A DNA stretch of 44,886 bases from Dethiosulfatibacter aminovorans DSM 17477 (GCF_900142005.1 NZ_FQZL01000033.1:1-44886); one strand, 5' to 3'. Shown: positions 9,318-18,759, counted from the stretch's first letter. A program made the numbers and translations. Notes: generated by a model not told the origin, from the letters alone.

Positions 9318-9881
9318 ATGGCTTTTTATACAAGAAAAGAATTAGAAGAATTGGGATTTAAGTATATTGGAAAAAATGTAAAGATAAGTAATCGGGCTAG
9401 TATATATAATCATGAATTAATCTCAATTGGTGACAATTCAAGAATAGATGATTTTTGTGTTTTATCGGGAAAGATTACAATTGGGAAAAATGTTCATATA
9501 GCTGTTTATTGTAATATGGCTGGTGGTGAAAAAGGAATTGTTATGGAAGATTTTTCAGGTCTAGCTTATGGTGTTAATGTGTTTACTCAATCAGATGATT
9601 ATACTGGCTTGACATTAACTAATCCAACTATACCTGATAAGTATAAAAAAGAAACAAAAAAACCGATTTTTATTAATAAACATGTAATTATAGGCGCTGG
9701 TAGTATGATATTTCCAGGAGTAACGATAGAGGAAGGTTGTTCTGTAGGTGCTATGTCTATGGTCACAAAGAATACAAAACCTTGGAAAATATATTCAGGT
9801 ATTCCAGCAAGACCAATTAATGATAGAAAAAAAGATATGTTAGATTTGGAAAGACAGTATTTAGAAGAACTTAAATTATGA
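9318..9881 (+). CDS. Left-handed beta-helix (hexapeptide) acyltransferase
   Basis: A GGGAGG ribosome binding site precedes the ATG. The 187 residues are built of hexapeptide repeats (ISIGDNSRID, ITIGKNVHIA, IFINKHVIIGAGSMIFPGVTI), with the family ending VTKNTKPWKIYSGIPARPI. Such trimeric enzymes transfer acetyl from acetyl-CoA to sugar hydroxyl or amino groups. The neighbouring WecF and WecE genes suggest it acetylates dTDP-4-amino-4,6-dideoxygalactose, the job done by the GNAT protein WecD in E. coli, which has no counterpart in this window. An O-acetyltransferase acting on the polymer is the alternative. Confidence 0.8.
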   Translation: MAFYTRKELEELGFKYIGKNVKISNRASIYNHELISIGDNSRIDDFCVLSGKITIGKNVHIAVYCNMAGGEKGIVMEDFSGLAYGVNVFTQSDDYTGLTLTNPTIPDKYKKETKKPIFINKHVIIGAGSMIFPGVTIEEGCSVGAMSMVTKNTKPWKIYSGIPARPINDRKKDMLDLERQYLEELKL

Positions 9882-10302
9882 GTGGTGTAAGACTATGGTA
9901 GGAAAAAGAATAGACTAAATTTCTTTAGGTGCTTATGATTGATTTGAAAGAATGATAACAGAGAATGATTATTATTTGTTCTAGGAGTGTCTAAATAATT
10001 ATAATATAATAAATTTACTACTGTATAAGTGAGTAAATCGATTTTAAAGGTGGAATTGAACACGGAATATAGGTATTAGGATTGATTTTACAATTTAGTA
10101 ACTCAATTAACTGGTATTGAAACAATCTATTTATCTCAAGATTTGAAATTTATAAACTGTTTAATAATATGATTAATGCGTATGTCAGAGTATTTAAAAG
10201 TATTGTTACTATATAAACACTATGTATAATCAGATTAGTGAAGTAGTAATTTAGGAAAAAGTAATTACTTAGACCACTAAAATAATATCTTGGAGAGTTA
10301 TA
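9882..10302. other. AT-rich non-coding gap inside the polysaccharide cluster
   Basis: These 421 bases separate the acyltransferase from wecE in an otherwise tightly packed cluster. No reading frame with a ribosome binding site or family match is present on either strand. There is no strong terminator. The stretch holds many short AT-rich direct and inverted segments and ends with the TGGAGAG ribosome binding site of wecE. It could be a relic of a lost gene or contain an internal promoter; I see nothing decisive. Confidence 0.5.
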
Positions 10303-11448
10303 ATGATGATAAATTTTAATAAACCCCCACATGTTGGTAAAGAGATAGAATATATAAAACAAGTGATTGAAAAAAATAATAAGCTTTGCGGGGATGGACC
10401 TTTCACTAAAAAATGCAATGCATGGTTTGAGGAAAAATTCAAGACCAAACAGTGTTTGATGACAACTTCATGTACGCATGCTTTGGAGATGGCAGCAATA
10501 CTGATTGACATTAAACCAGGAGATGAGATCATTGTTCCTTCATTTACATTTGTTTCAACTGTAAATGCTTTTGTATTGAGAGGAGCTAAACTGGTATTTG
10601 TTGATATTAGACCGGATACAATGAATATAGACGAGAGTTTGATTGAAGAAGCAGTAACTGAAAAAACTAAAGCTATAGTTCCAGTTCATTATGCAGGTAT
10701 TTCTTGTGAAATGGATAAGATAATGGAAATTGCTAAAAAACACAATCTCTATGTTATTGAAGATGCTGCTCAAGGAGTAATGGCAACATATAAAGGAAAT
10801 GCATTAGGAACAATGGGAGACATTGGATGTTATAGTTTCCATGAAACCAAAAATTACACAATGGGTGAAGGTGGAGCAATAATAATACAAGACGAGAAAT
10901 TTATAGATAGAGCTGAAATAATTCGTGAAAAAGGCACAAATAGAAGTAAATTTTTTAGAGGACAGATAGATAAATACTCATGGGTAGATATGGGTAGCTC
11001 ATACTTGCCAAGTGAACTGAATGCAGCGTACCTGTATGCTCAGTTGGAGGAAGCCGAAAGTATAAATAACAATCGTTTGAACACATGGAATATGTATTAT
11101 CAGGGTTTGAAAGAGCTTAAAGAGGAAGGAGTAATCGAACTTCCACACATACCTAAAGACTGTGAACACAATGCTCATATGTTCTATATCAAATGCAAAG
11201 ATTTAGAAGAGAGAAGTAACATCATTAAGCATTTGAAGAAAAATGAGATTTCAGCAGTGTTTCACTATATACCTTTACATAGTTCACAAGCAGGTTTGAA
11301 TTATGGAACTTTTCATAATAAAGATATATACACTACTAAAGAAAGCGAGAGACTATTGAGGCTCCCTCTGTATTACGGGTTAGAAAAGGACAAGACTGAG
11401 TATATAGTTGATAAAATAATTGATTTTTATAGAGGAACTCATAAATGA
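10303..11448 (+). CDS. wecE: dTDP-4-amino-4,6-dideoxygalactose transaminase
   Basis: This PLP enzyme converts dTDP-4-keto-6-deoxyglucose to dTDP-4-amino-4,6-dideoxygalactose, using glutamate as amino donor. The 381-residue protein matches WecE/RffA closely: start INFNKPPHVGKEIEYI, SCTHALEMAA for cofactor phosphate binding, IVPSFTFVSTVNAF, the Asp motif VIEDAAQGV, and the Schiff-base lysine near residue 183 in FHETKNYTMGEGGA. Two tandem ATGs (10303, 10306) follow TGGAGAG; the second gives slightly better spacing. It takes the RmlB product and feeds the acetyltransferase/WecF branch. Its stop overlaps the next start (ATGA). Confidence 0.93.
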   Translation: MMINFNKPPHVGKEIEYIKQVIEKNNKLCGDGPFTKKCNAWFEEKFKTKQCLMTTSCTHALEMAAILIDIKPGDEIIVPSFTFVSTVNAFVLRGAKLVFVDIRPDTMNIDESLIEEAVTEKTKAIVPVHYAGISCEMDKIMEIAKKHNLYVIEDAAQGVMATYKGNALGTMGDIGCYSFHETKNYTMGEGGAIIIQDEKFIDRAEIIREKGTNRSKFFRGQIDKYSWVDMGSSYLPSELNAAYLYAQLEEAESINNNRLNTWNMYYQGLKELKEEGVIELPHIPKDCEHNAHMFYIKCKDLEERSNIIKHLKKNEISAVFHYIPLHSSQAGLNYGTFHNKDIYTTKESERLLRLPLYYGLEKDKTEYIVDKIIDFYRGTHK

Positions 11449-12875
11449 AAGATTCCTTGTTCAACAAATTTCTACAATTCTCGTACGGTAGTTTCATTTC
11501 TTTGTTTATCGGTTTAGGAAGTTCTATGCTAATTACTCGGATTATTTCACCGGAGAATCTGGGGAAATCATCCATGTATACACTAGCGATAAGTGTTTTG
11601 ATGATATTTATTGTTTTTGGTACGGATCAAGCATTTGTACGTTTTTTCTATGAAGAAGATATGGAGAAACGACCAAAGCTATTATTTAATTGTGTTGAGA
11701 TTCCAATGATTATATTGATATTTGTCTCAATAATAATCTTGTTATTTGGGAGTAGAATAACAACATATCTATTTGGAGAAAAGAGTTTTACTATTGCGTT
11801 GGCATTAGTTTTTGGTACTATTTTTAACGTTTTCAACAGATATGGAATGTTAGTCATTAGAATGCAACAAAAAGGTAAGCGGTATTCAAATGCTAAGATA
11901 ATTAATAAGGTTCTAGTTTTTATTGCAATAATCCTGTTTTATCTTGTCATTGGAGGCCAATACGAAATTATTATATTCAGTAATTTAATTGCTTTGGTGA
12001 TTTCAACAATATTGATTATTAGGTTGGAAAAAACATTTTGGAACTTTGATAATGTAAAACAACTTGCATATAAACATAAAAAATTAGATATAATTAAATT
12101 TAGCTATCCTTTAATGTTTACTACAATAATATCTTGGCTTTTTCAATCATTTGATAAGATTGCATTGAGGGAATGGAGTACCTTCACAGAATTAGGTTTA
12201 TATGCTGCTTCATTTAGAATAATTGCGTTGATTAATGTCATACAGACTGCTTTTACAACTTTTTGGACCCCGGTGTGCTATGAACATTATGAAAAAAAAC
12301 CTAATGATACTCAATTTTATGAAAGAATGTTTAATATTGTATCATTTTTTATGTTATTGATTGCGGTAGCTTGTATTTCGGGGAAGGATTTCATTATTTC
12401 TCTTTTGGGAAAAGATTTTAAAGCAGCGGCAAATATAATGCCATTTCTTGTGTTTATGCCTGTAATGTACACTGTATCTGAAACTACAGTTATAGGTGTT
12501 AATTTTGCAAAAAAAACCAATTGGCATATAGTAATTGCAGGAATATCCTGTTTAACAAACTTGATTGGGAATGGTATACTTGTACCTAAATATGGAGCTA
12601 TTGGAGCTTCAATAGCAACTGCTTTTTCATATATTGTTTTTTTTACACTGAGAACAGTGATTTCATTACATTTTTATAGAATTAAATATGGATTAAAAAG
12701 GTATTATTTAATGATAATGCTGGTATGTTTGTATGCAGTTTTTTCAATCGTAAATCCGAGTTTTATATTTAATATTTTGGTTGGTTTAATTGTACTAACT
12801 TTAATGTGTTATGTGTATAGAAAAGAAATAAAAGATATTTATTATAGCTATGTAAAAGATAAAAAGTTAGCATAG
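11445..12875 (+). CDS. Wzx-type polysaccharide flippase (oligosaccharide transporter)
   Basis: The 476-residue protein has about 12-14 hydrophobic helices in the arrangement of the PST/MATE-like polysaccharide exporters: an N-terminal FSYGSFISLFIGLGSSMLIT helix, a RIISPENLGKSSMY loop, GTDQAFVRFFYEE, and a repeat of the fold in the second half (ISWLFQSFDKIALREW, GAIGASIATAFSYIVFF). It would flip the undecaprenyl-linked repeat unit across the membrane. The start overlaps the wecE stop by ATGA, so the two are translationally coupled. Confidence 0.88.
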   Translation: MKDSLFNKFLQFSYGSFISLFIGLGSSMLITRIISPENLGKSSMYTLAISVLMIFIVFGTDQAFVRFFYEEDMEKRPKLLFNCVEIPMIILIFVSIIILLFGSRITTYLFGEKSFTIALALVFGTIFNVFNRYGMLVIRMQQKGKRYSNAKIINKVLVFIAIILFYLVIGGQYEIIIFSNLIALVISTILIIRLEKTFWNFDNVKQLAYKHKKLDIIKFSYPLMFTTIISWLFQSFDKIALREWSTFTELGLYAASFRIIALINVIQTAFTTFWTPVCYEHYEKKPNDTQFYERMFNIVSFFMLLIAVACISGKDFIISLLGKDFKAAANIMPFLVFMPVMYTVSETTVIGVNFAKKTNWHIVIAGISCLTNLIGNGILVPKYGAIGASIATAFSYIVFFTLRTVISLHFYRIKYGLKRYYLMIMLVCLYAVFSIVNPSFIFNILVGLIVLTLMCYVYRKEIKDIYYSYVKDKKLA

Positions 12876-12910
12876 ATAAGAATGTTTGGATCATCAAGGG
12901 AGGTTGAATT

Positions 12911-13777
12911 TTGAAAGGGATTATTTTAGCTGGAGGAAATGGAACAAGGCTTTATCCAATAACTAAAGGTATCAGTAAACAATTACTGCCTATATATGAC
13001 AAACCGATGATATATTATCCTTTATCGGTTTTGATGTTGGCCAATATAAGAGAAATACTGATTATTACTAATCTTGAATATGTGAATTTGTTTGAAAGAT
13101 TACTTGGAGATGGGTCAAAACTGGGACTGAGTATTGAGTATAAAGTACAGGATACACCCAGAGGATTGGCTGACGCATTTATTGTGGGAGAAGACTTTAT
13201 TGGTGATGATGATGTCTGCTTGATTCTTGGTGATAATGTATTTTATGGTCAGGGTTTTACCCCTAAATTAGAGGAAGCATCAAGAGTTAAGGATGGTGCA
13301 ATAATTTTTGGGTACTATGTCAACAATCCGAATGAATTTGGTGTTGTAGAATTTAATCAGAATTATGATGTTCTATCTTTGGAAGAAAAGCCAACAAATC
13401 CAAAATCGAATTATGCAATTCCAGGACTTTATTTTTATAGCAATAATGTAATAGAAAAAGCAAAGAGACTTGAACCGTCAGCAAGGGGAGAGTTGGAAAT
13501 AACTGACTTGAATAAAGTATATTTGAATGAGAATAAATTGAAAGTTGAATTGCTTGGAAGAGGATTTGCATGGCTTGATACAGGTTCGTATGATGGACTG
13601 GCAGATGCTGCAGACTTTGTCAAAACCGTTCAAAAGAGAACCGGGTTATATGTCGCTTGTCTTGAAGAGATTGCTTATATTAAGAAGTGGATAACTGCTG
13701 AGCAACTTGTAGAAATTGGGAAGCAATTCGAAAAGACAGAATATGGCAATTACTTGTTAAGTTTGGTTAATGAATAA
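12911..13777 (+). CDS. rmlA: Glucose-1-phosphate thymidylyltransferase
   Basis: RmlA makes dTDP-glucose from dTTP and glucose-1-phosphate. The 288-residue protein shows the nucleotidyltransferase signature [16 protein letters not shown], the [18 protein letters not shown] segment, [10 protein letters not shown] with the metal-binding Asp, and [20 protein letters not shown]. The start is TTG at 12911, fixed by an AGGGAGG ribosome binding site six bases upstream and by the conserved N-terminus. It precedes rmlB; rmlC and rmlD are absent, so the pathway branches to amino sugars rather than to rhamnose. Confidence 0.95.
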   Translation: MKGIILAGGNGTRLYPITKGISKQLLPIYDKPMIYYPLSVLMLANIREILIITNLEYVNLFERLLGDGSKLGLSIEYKVQDTPRGLADAFIVGEDFIGDDDVCLILGDNVFYGQGFTPKLEEASRVKDGAIIFGYYVNNPNEFGVVEFNQNYDVLSLEEKPTNPKSNYAIPGLYFYSNNVIEKAKRLEPSARGELEITDLNKVYLNENKLKVELLGRGFAWLDTGSYDGLADAADFVKTVQKRTGLYVACLEEIAYIKKWITAEQLVEIGKQFEKTEYGNYLLSLVNE

Positions 13778-13793
13778 ATTTATGGAGCGGTAG

Positions 13794-14849
13794 ATGAAGA
13801 CAATATTAGTAACAGGTGGAGCAGGTTTTATAGGAAGTAATTTCATAAGGTTAATCCTTAAGAAGTATCCAGATAATAAAATAATTAATGTTGATGCACT
13901 GACATATGCTGGGAACCTTGAAAATTTAGAAGAAATTAGAGGTAGAAGTAATTATTCATTTATGAAGATTGATATTAGAGACCGAGAAAAGATTGAAGAG
14001 GTTTTCGAGGTTAATGATATAATGGCTGTTGTTAATTTTGCGGCAGAATCTCATGTTGATAGAAGTATAGAGGAGCCAGAAATATTTTTGACAACAAATA
14101 TTGTGGGTACTCAAATATTATTAGATGTTGCCAAAAAATATTGGAAAGTAAGGCCTAAAGACAAATATTGTAGGGAGTATAAAGATGGAGTTAAATTTCT
14201 TCAAGTATCAACAGATGAAGTATATGGTACTCTTGAAGAAACCGGTATGTTTGTTGAGACTATGCCTCTAATGCCAAACAGCCCATATTCTGCTTCAAAG
14301 GCTAGTGCGGATATGATGGTAAGAGCATACAATGAGACATTTGGATTTCCTGTAAATATTACTCGTTGTAGCAATAATTATGGACCTTATCAGTTCCCAG
14401 AAAAGTTGATTCCATTGATAATCAATAATTGTTTAAAAGAAAAAGATTTGCCGGTTTATGGTGATGGGATGCAGATAAGGGATTGGCTACATGTATCTGA
14501 TCACTGTTCTGCAATTGATACAGTGCTTCATAACGGTAAAGATGGAGAGGTCTATAACATTGGTGGTAATAATGAAAAAGCTAATATTGAAATTGTGAAA
14601 CTAATAATAGATATTCTTGGAAAATCGGATAATCTTATTAAGTATGTTAAGGACCGTCCCGGACATGATAGAAGATATGCCATTGATAATACTAAGATTA
14701 CAACTCAACTTGGATGGGAGCCAGCGTATACATTTGAGCAAGGTATGAAAGAAACGATTCAGTGGTATTTGGATAATCCTGAATGGATTGAGAATATAAT
14801 ATCTGGTGATTACATGAAGTATTATAATCATATGTATTCACAAGCGTAA
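13794..14849 (+). CDS. rmlB: dTDP-glucose 4,6-dehydratase
   Basis: RmlB converts dTDP-glucose to dTDP-4-keto-6-deoxyglucose, using bound NAD+. The 351-residue SDR protein has the GGAGFIGSNF nucleotide loop, NFAAESHVDRSI, the catalytic STDEVYG segment and the YSASKAS (YxxxK) pair, followed by RCSNNYGPYQFPEKLIP. It lies 16 bases after rmlA. Its product is the substrate of WecE in this cluster. Confidence 0.95.
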   Translation: MKTILVTGGAGFIGSNFIRLILKKYPDNKIINVDALTYAGNLENLEEIRGRSNYSFMKIDIRDREKIEEVFEVNDIMAVVNFAAESHVDRSIEEPEIFLTTNIVGTQILLDVAKKYWKVRPKDKYCREYKDGVKFLQVSTDEVYGTLEETGMFVETMPLMPNSPYSASKASADMMVRAYNETFGFPVNITRCSNNYGPYQFPEKLIPLIINNCLKEKDLPVYGDGMQIRDWLHVSDHCSAIDTVLHNGKDGEVYNIGGNNEKANIEIVKLIIDILGKSDNLIKYVKDRPGHDRRYAIDNTKITTQLGWEPAYTFEQGMKETIQWYLDNPEWIENIISGDYMKYYNHMYSQA

Positions 14850-14924
14850 ATATTAGAAATATAAACTTTAAACTTTTTTATATGATCTAAATGAATGAAA
14901 TTTATTATAAACGGGAGATGAGCA

Positions 14925-16208
14925 ATGGGTGAAGAAATTAGCTTAAGAGAATTGATAGAGACATTATTTAAAAATTGGAAAATGATAACTATAATAACGA
15001 CGGCATTCATGTTTGTAGCAGCTATAATGGGTTATATTATAATGGATCCTGTATATGAAGCAGAAACGGTATTGATGGCATCCTATGCTACTGAAAAAAT
15101 ATCAAGTGTTAATGCAAATACAGATGACTTGGAGGGGATATTGGATTCGATTTCAGTATACCCTAATATGACGTTACAAACGTATAAAGAGCAGTTGAAC
15201 AGCCCAGCAGTGCTTCAAGAAACTATTGATGAATTAGGATTATCGAAAGAAAATATTAATGTAGCACGTTTGATAAAAATGGTAAGTCTTGAGACCATAA
15301 GTAATACTAATCTTATTGCTATTAAAGTTGCTAGTGATAATCCAAAACTTTCATCAGAAATTGCAAATACACTTGCAGATAAATTTACTGACTTTATAAC
15401 TGATATGTCAAAAGAAAGAGCATCAAATTCATCAAAATTTTTAGAAAAACAACTTGAAGCTGAAAAGACAAAACTTGACGATGCTCTTTTGGGACTCAAG
15501 CAGTTTTTGTCACAGCCAAGAGGTGTTGATGAGCTCAAGGGAGAAGTGAATTCAGTTCTTTCAATGCTCACTAACTATAAGACACAAGTAGTTCAGAAGA
15601 ATGTAGAGCTTAGCAAGGTTATAGCTGGGATTTATGCAACAGAAGAAGAGATAAGTAAAACACCTAAAATAATTACTGTAAGAAAGACTCTAGATAGTGA
15701 TTCCTTGCTCAATCAAGTTGTATCTGAATTAAATGATATTTCTATTATTGATACCTCAGAAATAGTAATGGAAAGTGAAGAAATTAACAAGAATTATTTA
15801 AGTTTGACAATTAATGCCTCAAATCTTAAAATCCAGAAAGCTGAGCTTGAAAAGGAAATTGAACAGTTAAGTTTGAAAATAAGTGATTATCAGATGGAAC
15901 TTGAAAATATTCAGCAGGAACTAGCGGGTAAGAACTATGAAAAAACCCTTATAGATAATAAAATAAGTATTGCACAGGAAACTTATGATGCTTTCTTAAA
16001 GAAGTATGAAGAGTCATTGATTGCTGAATCTACTAAAATAGGTGAATCTTCAATATATATAGTCTCGTATGCAATAGTTCCTGAATATCCTATTGGTCCT
16101 AGGAAATTATTAAACACGGCAATTGGAGGAATCCTTGGGTTAATGCTTGGAGTATGTATAGCCTTCTTCCGCGCCTACTGGAAAGCAACATCCAAACCAC
16201 AACAATAA
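14925..16208 (+). CDS. Wzz-family polysaccharide chain-length protein
   Basis: The 427-residue protein has the polysaccharide co-polymerase layout: a short cytoplasmic N-terminus (ISLRELIETLFKNWK), a first membrane helix near residues 20-42, a long, partly coiled-coil periplasmic-equivalent region (residues ~45-390), and a second membrane helix near residues 396-418 preceded by the Pro-rich YAIVPEYPIGPRKLL motif. It would set polymer length together with Wzy. It lacks a fused kinase, and no kinase gene adjoins it; the tyrosine-kinase module sits 17 kb away. A GGGAGATG ribosome binding site precedes ATG 14925. It is the last gene before a terminator. Confidence 0.85.
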   Translation: MGEEISLRELIETLFKNWKMITIITTAFMFVAAIMGYIIMDPVYEAETVLMASYATEKISSVNANTDDLEGILDSISVYPNMTLQTYKEQLNSPAVLQETIDELGLSKENINVARLIKMVSLETISNTNLIAIKVASDNPKLSSEIANTLADKFTDFITDMSKERASNSSKFLEKQLEAEKTKLDDALLGLKQFLSQPRGVDELKGEVNSVLSMLTNYKTQVVQKNVELSKVIAGIYATEEEISKTPKIITVRKTLDSDSLLNQVVSELNDISIIDTSEIVMESEEINKNYLSLTINASNLKIQKAELEKEIEQLSLKISDYQMELENIQQELAGKNYEKTLIDNKISIAQETYDAFLKKYEESLIAESTKIGESSIYIVSYAIVPEYPIGPRKLLNTAIGGILGLMLGVCIAFFRAYWKATSKPQQ

Positions 16209-16219
16209 TCAAATCAAGC

Positions 16220-16252
16220 ATGTCAACAGTCAATCTGCGGACATGTTTTTTG
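16220..16252 (+). terminator. Rho-independent terminator of the polysaccharide operon
   Basis: CATGTC and GACATG pair around an inner CAG/CTG pair and are followed by six to seven T residues. It begins 12 bases after the Wzz stop codon. Confidence 0.7.
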
Positions 16253-16288
16253 ATGCTGTCTATCAACCCAATTAGCAATAAATCACTA

Positions 16289-16317
16289 TTTACTGTAATA
16301 CTTTCATATGATATACT
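16289..16317 (+). promoter_or_regulatory. Sigma-A promoter of the amino-acid ABC transporter
   Basis: TTTACT and TATACT are separated by 17 bases and lie 37 bases before the lipoprotein start codon, just after the preceding terminator. Confidence 0.65.
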
Positions 16318-16353
16318 TATCGAGTCAAAAATATCAGGGAGGAGAATTACAAA

Positions 16354-17190
16354 ATGAAAAAAATATTAGCTTTATTGCTGGCAGTAGTTATGATGCTGTC
16401 AATTGGTGTTGGATGTACGCCAAAGGAAGACGCGGAAGCGCCTGCTGATGCTGAAACACCTGCTGAAGAGGATGCTTCGCTTCAGGCGGTACTTGACAAG
16501 GGATACATTATCCTTGGTCTTGACGATACCTTTGCACCTATGGGATTCAGGGACGAGAACAACGAAATCGTTGGATTCGATATCGACCTTGCAAAGGAAG
16601 TTGCCGAGAGACTTGGTGTAGAGCTTAGGCTTCAACCAATCGAGTGGGACTCAAAGGTTCTTGAGCTTCAGTCAGGAAACATAGACATGATATGGAACGG
16701 TCTTACAATCACTGAAGAGAGAAAGGAGAACATCAACTTCTCCAAGCCTTACTTCAACGACAGACAGGTTATAATCGTTCTTAATGAGTCGCCTGTAAAC
16801 ACAAAGGCTGACCTTGAAGGAACACAGGTAGGTGTACAGATAGAAAGTACTGCAGCTGCAGCTGTTGAGGCAGATGCTGAATTCGCAGCGACTCTTGAGG
16901 AAGTTGTACAGTACTCTTCATTCAACGAGGTGTACATGGGAGTTCAGTCAGGAATACTAGATGCAATGGTTGTTGACGAGCTTTCAGGAAGATATGCTAT
17001 TGGAAAGAATCCTGGAATCTTCAGAGTCCTTGAAGACACTTACGGAGACGAGCAGATAGGAATCGGATTCAGAAAAGGCGAAGATGCATTGAGAGACAAG
17101 ATCGACGAGATTCTCGATGAAATGGCTCAGGACGGATCGGGTGCTGCAATATCCGAGAAGTGGTTCGGTGAGGACGTATTTTCTAGATAA
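16354..17190 (+). CDS. Amino-acid ABC transporter, solute-binding lipoprotein (family 3)
   Basis: The protein captures a polar amino acid outside the cell and delivers it to the permease. Residues 1-21 form a lipoprotein signal (LSIGVGC lipobox, Cys21), followed by an acidic Ala/Glu-rich linker, then the family-3 binding fold starting VLDKGYIILGLDD with GFRDENNEIVGFDIDLAKEVAERLG, LQSGNIDMIWNGLTIT and SGILDAMVVDE. The GFDIDLAKEVA pattern is typical of binding proteins for glutamine, cystine or arginine; I cannot fix the substrate. A GGGAGGAG ribosome binding site and its own promoter precede it. Its base composition is clearly less AT-rich than the preceding cluster. Confidence 0.92.
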   Translation: MKKILALLLAVVMMLSIGVGCTPKEDAEAPADAETPAEEDASLQAVLDKGYIILGLDDTFAPMGFRDENNEIVGFDIDLAKEVAERLGVELRLQPIEWDSKVLELQSGNIDMIWNGLTITEERKENINFSKPYFNDRQVIIVLNESPVNTKADLEGTQVGVQIESTAAAAVEADAEFAATLEEVVQYSSFNEVYMGVQSGILDAMVVDELSGRYAIGKNPGIFRVLEDTYGDEQIGIGFRKGEDALRDKIDEILDEMAQDGSGAAISEKWFGEDVFSR

Positions 17191-17831
17191 TGGATTACTA
17201 TTCTTCAATGCTGAAGTTTATTCTTGAGGGTGCAGGTATCACCCTCAAGATTTATTTTGTGACGCTGGTCCTTTCCATACCCATCGGAATGACCCTTGCT
17301 GTCCTTAGAACTAACGGCAATAAACTAATTTGCGGCATAATAGATACTTATACTTGGATTATCAGGGGAACGCCCCTGCTGTTACAACTTTATTTCATCA
17401 ATTTCGGCCTTCCTGTCTACGGCATAGCCTTCCAGAGGATGACCGTTGCCTATATAGGCTTTACAATCAACTACGCAGCCTACTTCACTGAAATTTTCAG
17501 GGGAGGAATAGAGTCAATAGACAAGGGCCAGTACGAGGCTGCCGAGACCCTTGGCATGAGCAGGACCAAGACGTTCATGCACATAATACTTCCCCAGGGA
17601 GTGAAGCGGGTGCTTCCTTCAGTGACCAACGAGACAATAACCCTTGTTAAGGATACTGCCCTTGTTGCAGCAATTGCACTGGGGGATATCCTGAGACAGA
17701 CGAAGCTCATAGCTTCCAGGGAGTTCGTAACGGATCCCTACCTGGTTGCAGCAGTCCTTTATCTGCTCATGACTTTGGTGGTAGTAAGAATATTCAGAAG
17801 AGTCGAAAGAAGATTCTCCTATTTCAATTAG
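17190..17831 (+). CDS. Amino-acid ABC transporter permease (HisM/GlnP type)
   Basis: The start codon shares one base with the stop of the binding protein (TAATG). The 213-residue membrane protein has about five helices and the conserved cytoplasmic loop for the ATPase, EAAETLGMSRTKTFMHIILPQ, typical of the His/Glu/Gln/Arg/opine permease family. It forms the membrane channel with the binding protein and the ATPase. Only one permease gene is present, so it probably works as a homodimer. Confidence 0.93.
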   Translation: MDYYSSMLKFILEGAGITLKIYFVTLVLSIPIGMTLAVLRTNGNKLICGIIDTYTWIIRGTPLLLQLYFINFGLPVYGIAFQRMTVAYIGFTINYAAYFTEIFRGGIESIDKGQYEAAETLGMSRTKTFMHIILPQGVKRVLPSVTNETITLVKDTALVAAIALGDILRQTKLIASREFVTDPYLVAAVLYLLMTLVVVRIFRRVERRFSYFN

Positions 17832-17841
17832 AGGTGTGTCC

Positions 17842-18585
17842 ATGTTAGCCATTAAGATCAACAATCTAATAAAAAAATTCGATGACAATACTGTGCTGAA
17901 GGATATTTCCCTTGAAGTTGAAAATGGAAAGATAGTGAGCATAATCGGGCCCAGCGGAAGCGGAAAGTCCACACTGCTCAGATGCATAGCGAATCTTGAG
18001 AAGATCACTGCGGGAGACATTGAAATCTACGGACACCCGCTGGTTATCAAGGGGAAATATGTGAGCCACAAGAAGCAGAGGGAGCTTACAAACGACATGA
18101 ACATGGTTTTCCAGTCATTCAATCTTTTTCCCCACTATTCGGCTCTTGACAATATAGTTAGGCCACAGATGCTGGTGGAGGGAAAGACCAGGGAGAATGC
18201 AGTGGAAGTGGCTGTTAAGCTTCTTGAAAGGGTCAACCTGTACCACAGGAAGGATGCTTATCCGTCGCAGCTGTCGGGAGGAGAGTCTCAGAGGGTGGCA
18301 ATAGCGAGGTCCCTTGCAAGAAGCCCCAAGATGATACTCTTCGACGAGCCCACAAGCGCCCTTGATCCTGAAATGGTGACTGAGGTTCTGGAGGTCATAA
18401 GAGGTCTCAAAGATGAGGGAATGACACTTGTCATTGTAACCCACGAGATGAATTTCGCCAGGGAGATTTCCGACAGGGTCATATTCATGGCCGACGGCAA
18501 GATAGTGGAAGACGGCACTCCCCAGGAGCTTTTTGAGAATACTAAAAACAAAAGGGCTGCTGACTTCATTAAAAAGATATTGTAG
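17842..18585 (+). CDS. Amino-acid ABC transporter ATP-binding protein
   Basis: This subunit powers uptake. It carries Walker A (GPSGSGKST), the signature LSGGESQRVAIARSLA, Walker B (MILFDEPTSALDP) and the switch histidine in VTHEM. I prefer ATG 17842 because a GAGG ribosome binding site lies seven bases upstream; GTG 17836 would sit almost on that site. The length, 247 residues, is normal for GlnQ/HisP-type ATPases. It completes the binding protein-permease-ATPase operon and is followed by a terminator. Confidence 0.94.
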   Translation: MLAIKINNLIKKFDDNTVLKDISLEVENGKIVSIIGPSGSGKSTLLRCIANLEKITAGDIEIYGHPLVIKGKYVSHKKQRELTNDMNMVFQSFNLFPHYSALDNIVRPQMLVEGKTRENAVEVAVKLLERVNLYHRKDAYPSQLSGGESQRVAIARSLARSPKMILFDEPTSALDPEMVTEVLEVIRGLKDEGMTLVIVTHEMNFAREISDRVIFMADGKIVEDGTPQELFENTKNKRAADFIKKIL

Positions 18586-18609
18586 GGTCAATCAAACTGA
18601 ATATACTTG

Positions 18610-18656
18610 GAGTTGTCACCGGACAGATAAATCTGTTTGGAGGCAACTCTTTTTTA
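18610..18656 (+). terminator. Rho-independent terminator of the ABC transporter operon
   Basis: GAGTTGTC pairs with GGCAACTC, and above one mismatch CCGGACAGAT pairs with ATCTGTTTGG using G-U pairs. Six T residues follow. It is a long, stable stem 25 bases after the ATPase stop. Confidence 0.85.
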
Positions 18657-18759
18657 TTTGCAGTGTTGTAATTTTTATATGGAAAAGATGATACATAGCC
18701 GGGAAAATTGTAAATTTATTGGTAGTTTTTGAGCAAATGTTGAATCATTTAAATATCTA

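Noticed and set aside
16154..16357. 67-codon frame between the Wzz gene and the binding protein
   Set aside because: It overlaps the end of Wzz, the terminator and the promoter, and has no ribosome binding site.
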